Shown piece after piece: positions 62,660 to 64,000 of a DNA stretch of 64,000 nt (position 1 is its first letter; each line of letters starts with the position of its first letter). The notes under the pieces were generated by a model that worked only from the letters and a program-made list of their open reading frames with translations, searched no databases and was not told the origin of the DNA. The DNA is from Hyperoplus lanceolatus (lineage: Eukaryota; Chordata; Actinopteri; Uranoscopiformes; Ammodytidae): assembly GCA_026929865.2 (NCBI GenBank), contig CM049404.1:1366501-1430500 (forward strand). Direction: 5' to 3'. Position numbers and translations under genes: made by a program.

Positions 62660-64000
62660 AAATTGTTTTGATTGATTTGATTTGATTTGTGTATGGACAT
62701 GACAATGACATTGGACGAACCAGATGCAATGTTTTCAGTGTATTAGCATAAAAGCTAGTTTACAACACCTGTCCACAGGAGGCTTTTAAAAACAACAAAA
62801 TAAACAAGTCAAAACAAAAACAAGATCAAAATACTGATAAAAACTGACAATTAAAAGAGTAAAAATGCAGAATACAATGGAGTACAGAGCAGCAATATAA
62901 TGAGTCAAATATATATATATATATATAGGCTACGTAGAGTAAAATAAAGGCAGCATGATCAAACAATACACCAGTTGTAAATTATTTGTGTGAGCACTGT
63001 TGATTTGATTTGAGCCGTTGTTTAAGTTCTCTGTTAAAAGTGCTGCTATTAGTCTCTAGTTTTAGACTAGTGGGCAAGAGGTTCCACAATTTTTCCCCTT
63101 TTGCAGAGAAAACAGACTGAACGAAACACTGCTCGTGTATTTGCCCGACGAGAGCTCTGACGTCTGATGGCCAATTCAGACAACAGTGGTGACACATGGT
63201 TATTTACACACTTGAAAAAACAATTTAAGATTACTCAAATTAATAAAGTTATCAAAGGTGAAAAGGTTGTGTTTTTTTAGAATGCCACAGTGATGCCATC
63301 TCATGGGTTTCCGGTCCATGACTTTTATTGTCTGTTTGTATATTGAAAAGATAGGTTTTAATGTGGTAGAAGAAGTTTGTGACCATGATGTGATACAGTA
63401 TGACAAATGAGAAAAAATCATAGCGTGCATAAATAATTTGGCCGTTTGACATGACAAGTCCCCTCTTATGAAACGGAAACAGTTTAGATTTAGTTTGACC
63501 TTCTTTGCAACATACTTGACCTGCGTAACAAATTTTAAATTCTTATCCAGAATGATGCCCAGATATTTTACTTCATTTACTGATTCAATTAATTCATTTT
63601 TGATCCGTACCTCAAAACATCGGTGACTATTACGGATGGAGAAGCACATAGAGACGGTTTTCTTCACATTAATGGTCAACTGAGACAGCTCAAGCCATTT
63701 TGAAATGCTGAGTAATGCTTGTGTCAGGTGCTCACCTGCAATGCTGGGTGTTTTACTGGACACATGGATAACAGTGTCATCAGCATACATTTGACAGTTG
63801 GACCCCGGACAGCAGTTTGGTTGGTCATTGATATACATAGAAAACAACAGTGGACCAAGTACAGACCCTTGCGGTACTCCCGTGCTGCTGGCACGCAGAT
63901 GGGACCTGACCCCATTGACCCTGACACATTGCTCTCTCCCCTCCAGGTAAGATGTAAACCACTGCAGAGCTTCTGATGACATTTTGAACTGTTTTAACTT
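62660..64000 (-). mobile_element. jockey-superfamily LINE, minus strand, continues beyond window
   Basis: The 3' end on the minus strand is a caaatcaaatcaaatcaatc tail near 62,660-62,690, preceded by a 3' UTR with a TA repeat near 62,910. Coding sequence covers 62,982 to the right edge. Confidence 0.8.
62982..63982 (-). pseudogene. LINE reverse transcriptase, 3' part
   Basis: The minus-strand frame from 63982 to 63200 covers [54 protein letters not shown] with intact YADD, and EVKYLGIILDKNLKFVTQV. A frame break near 63,200 separates the last block (62,982-63,197), which reads FSAKGEKLWNLLPTSLK. The 5' part lies outside the window. The block order is that of CR1/L2/Rex1-like LINEs; the exact clade is not resolved. 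Confidence 0.85.

Overview
The window is nuclear DNA from a ray-finned (teleost) fish. It has vertebrate-type split genes, long (CA)n/(TG)n microsatellites, and fish-type transposons: Rex3, L2, DIRS, Tc1/mariner, hAT, PIF/Harbinger and a THAP-bearing DNA transposon. I see no prokaryotic features such as operons, CRISPR or Shine-Dalgarno sites.

Left part, 1-27,375. This is the 3' two thirds of one host gene on the plus strand, the voltage-gated potassium channel kcnq2 (Kv7.2). I placed 13 coding exons between 431 and 25,646. They run from S5 through the GYG pore, S6, calmodulin-binding helices A and B, the assembly coiled coils C and D, and the ankyrin-G motif to the stop codon. The voltage-sensor exons lie left of the window. 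Several small exons are phase 2 at both ends and look like cassettes, including a 54-bp cysteine-rich exon at 10,546-10,599. One intron has a GC donor (16,785). One exon begins right behind a long UG repeat. The 168-bp exon at 11,465-11,632 carries an apparent one-base frameshift. The introns hold many transposons: a Harbinger element carrying an L2 LINE, another LINE, a fold-back mariner, a hAT with a broken BED transposase, and a deleted DIRS element.

Right part, 27,376-64,000. This is mostly transposon on transposon. The main pieces are: a hAT MITE (27,821-28,764); an 8.5-kb insertion with an 8-bp target duplication (29,638-38,147) that contains a two-gene THAP/SWIM transposon and a Rex3 LINE; a full-length-like but broken L2 (about 38,160-41,580); a Harbinger-like element invaded by a hAT (42,500-45,108); palindromic MITEs; a solo LTR invaded by a Harbinger that is itself invaded by a second solo LTR (47,211-49,456); minus-strand LINEs; a second hAT transposase; a third Harbinger copy carrying a tRNA-derived SINE; a small hAT MITE; and a minus-strand LINE running off the right edge.

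The one non-transposon coding candidate in the right part is an unrecognised three-exon reading frame at 60,851-61,736. Both of its introns are short and in phase 1, and a TATAAA box lies about 55 bp before the ATG. It is the best candidate here for something undescribed. Where I say MITE, LTR or hAT, the call rests on terminal repeats and target-site duplications that can be read directly in the window.
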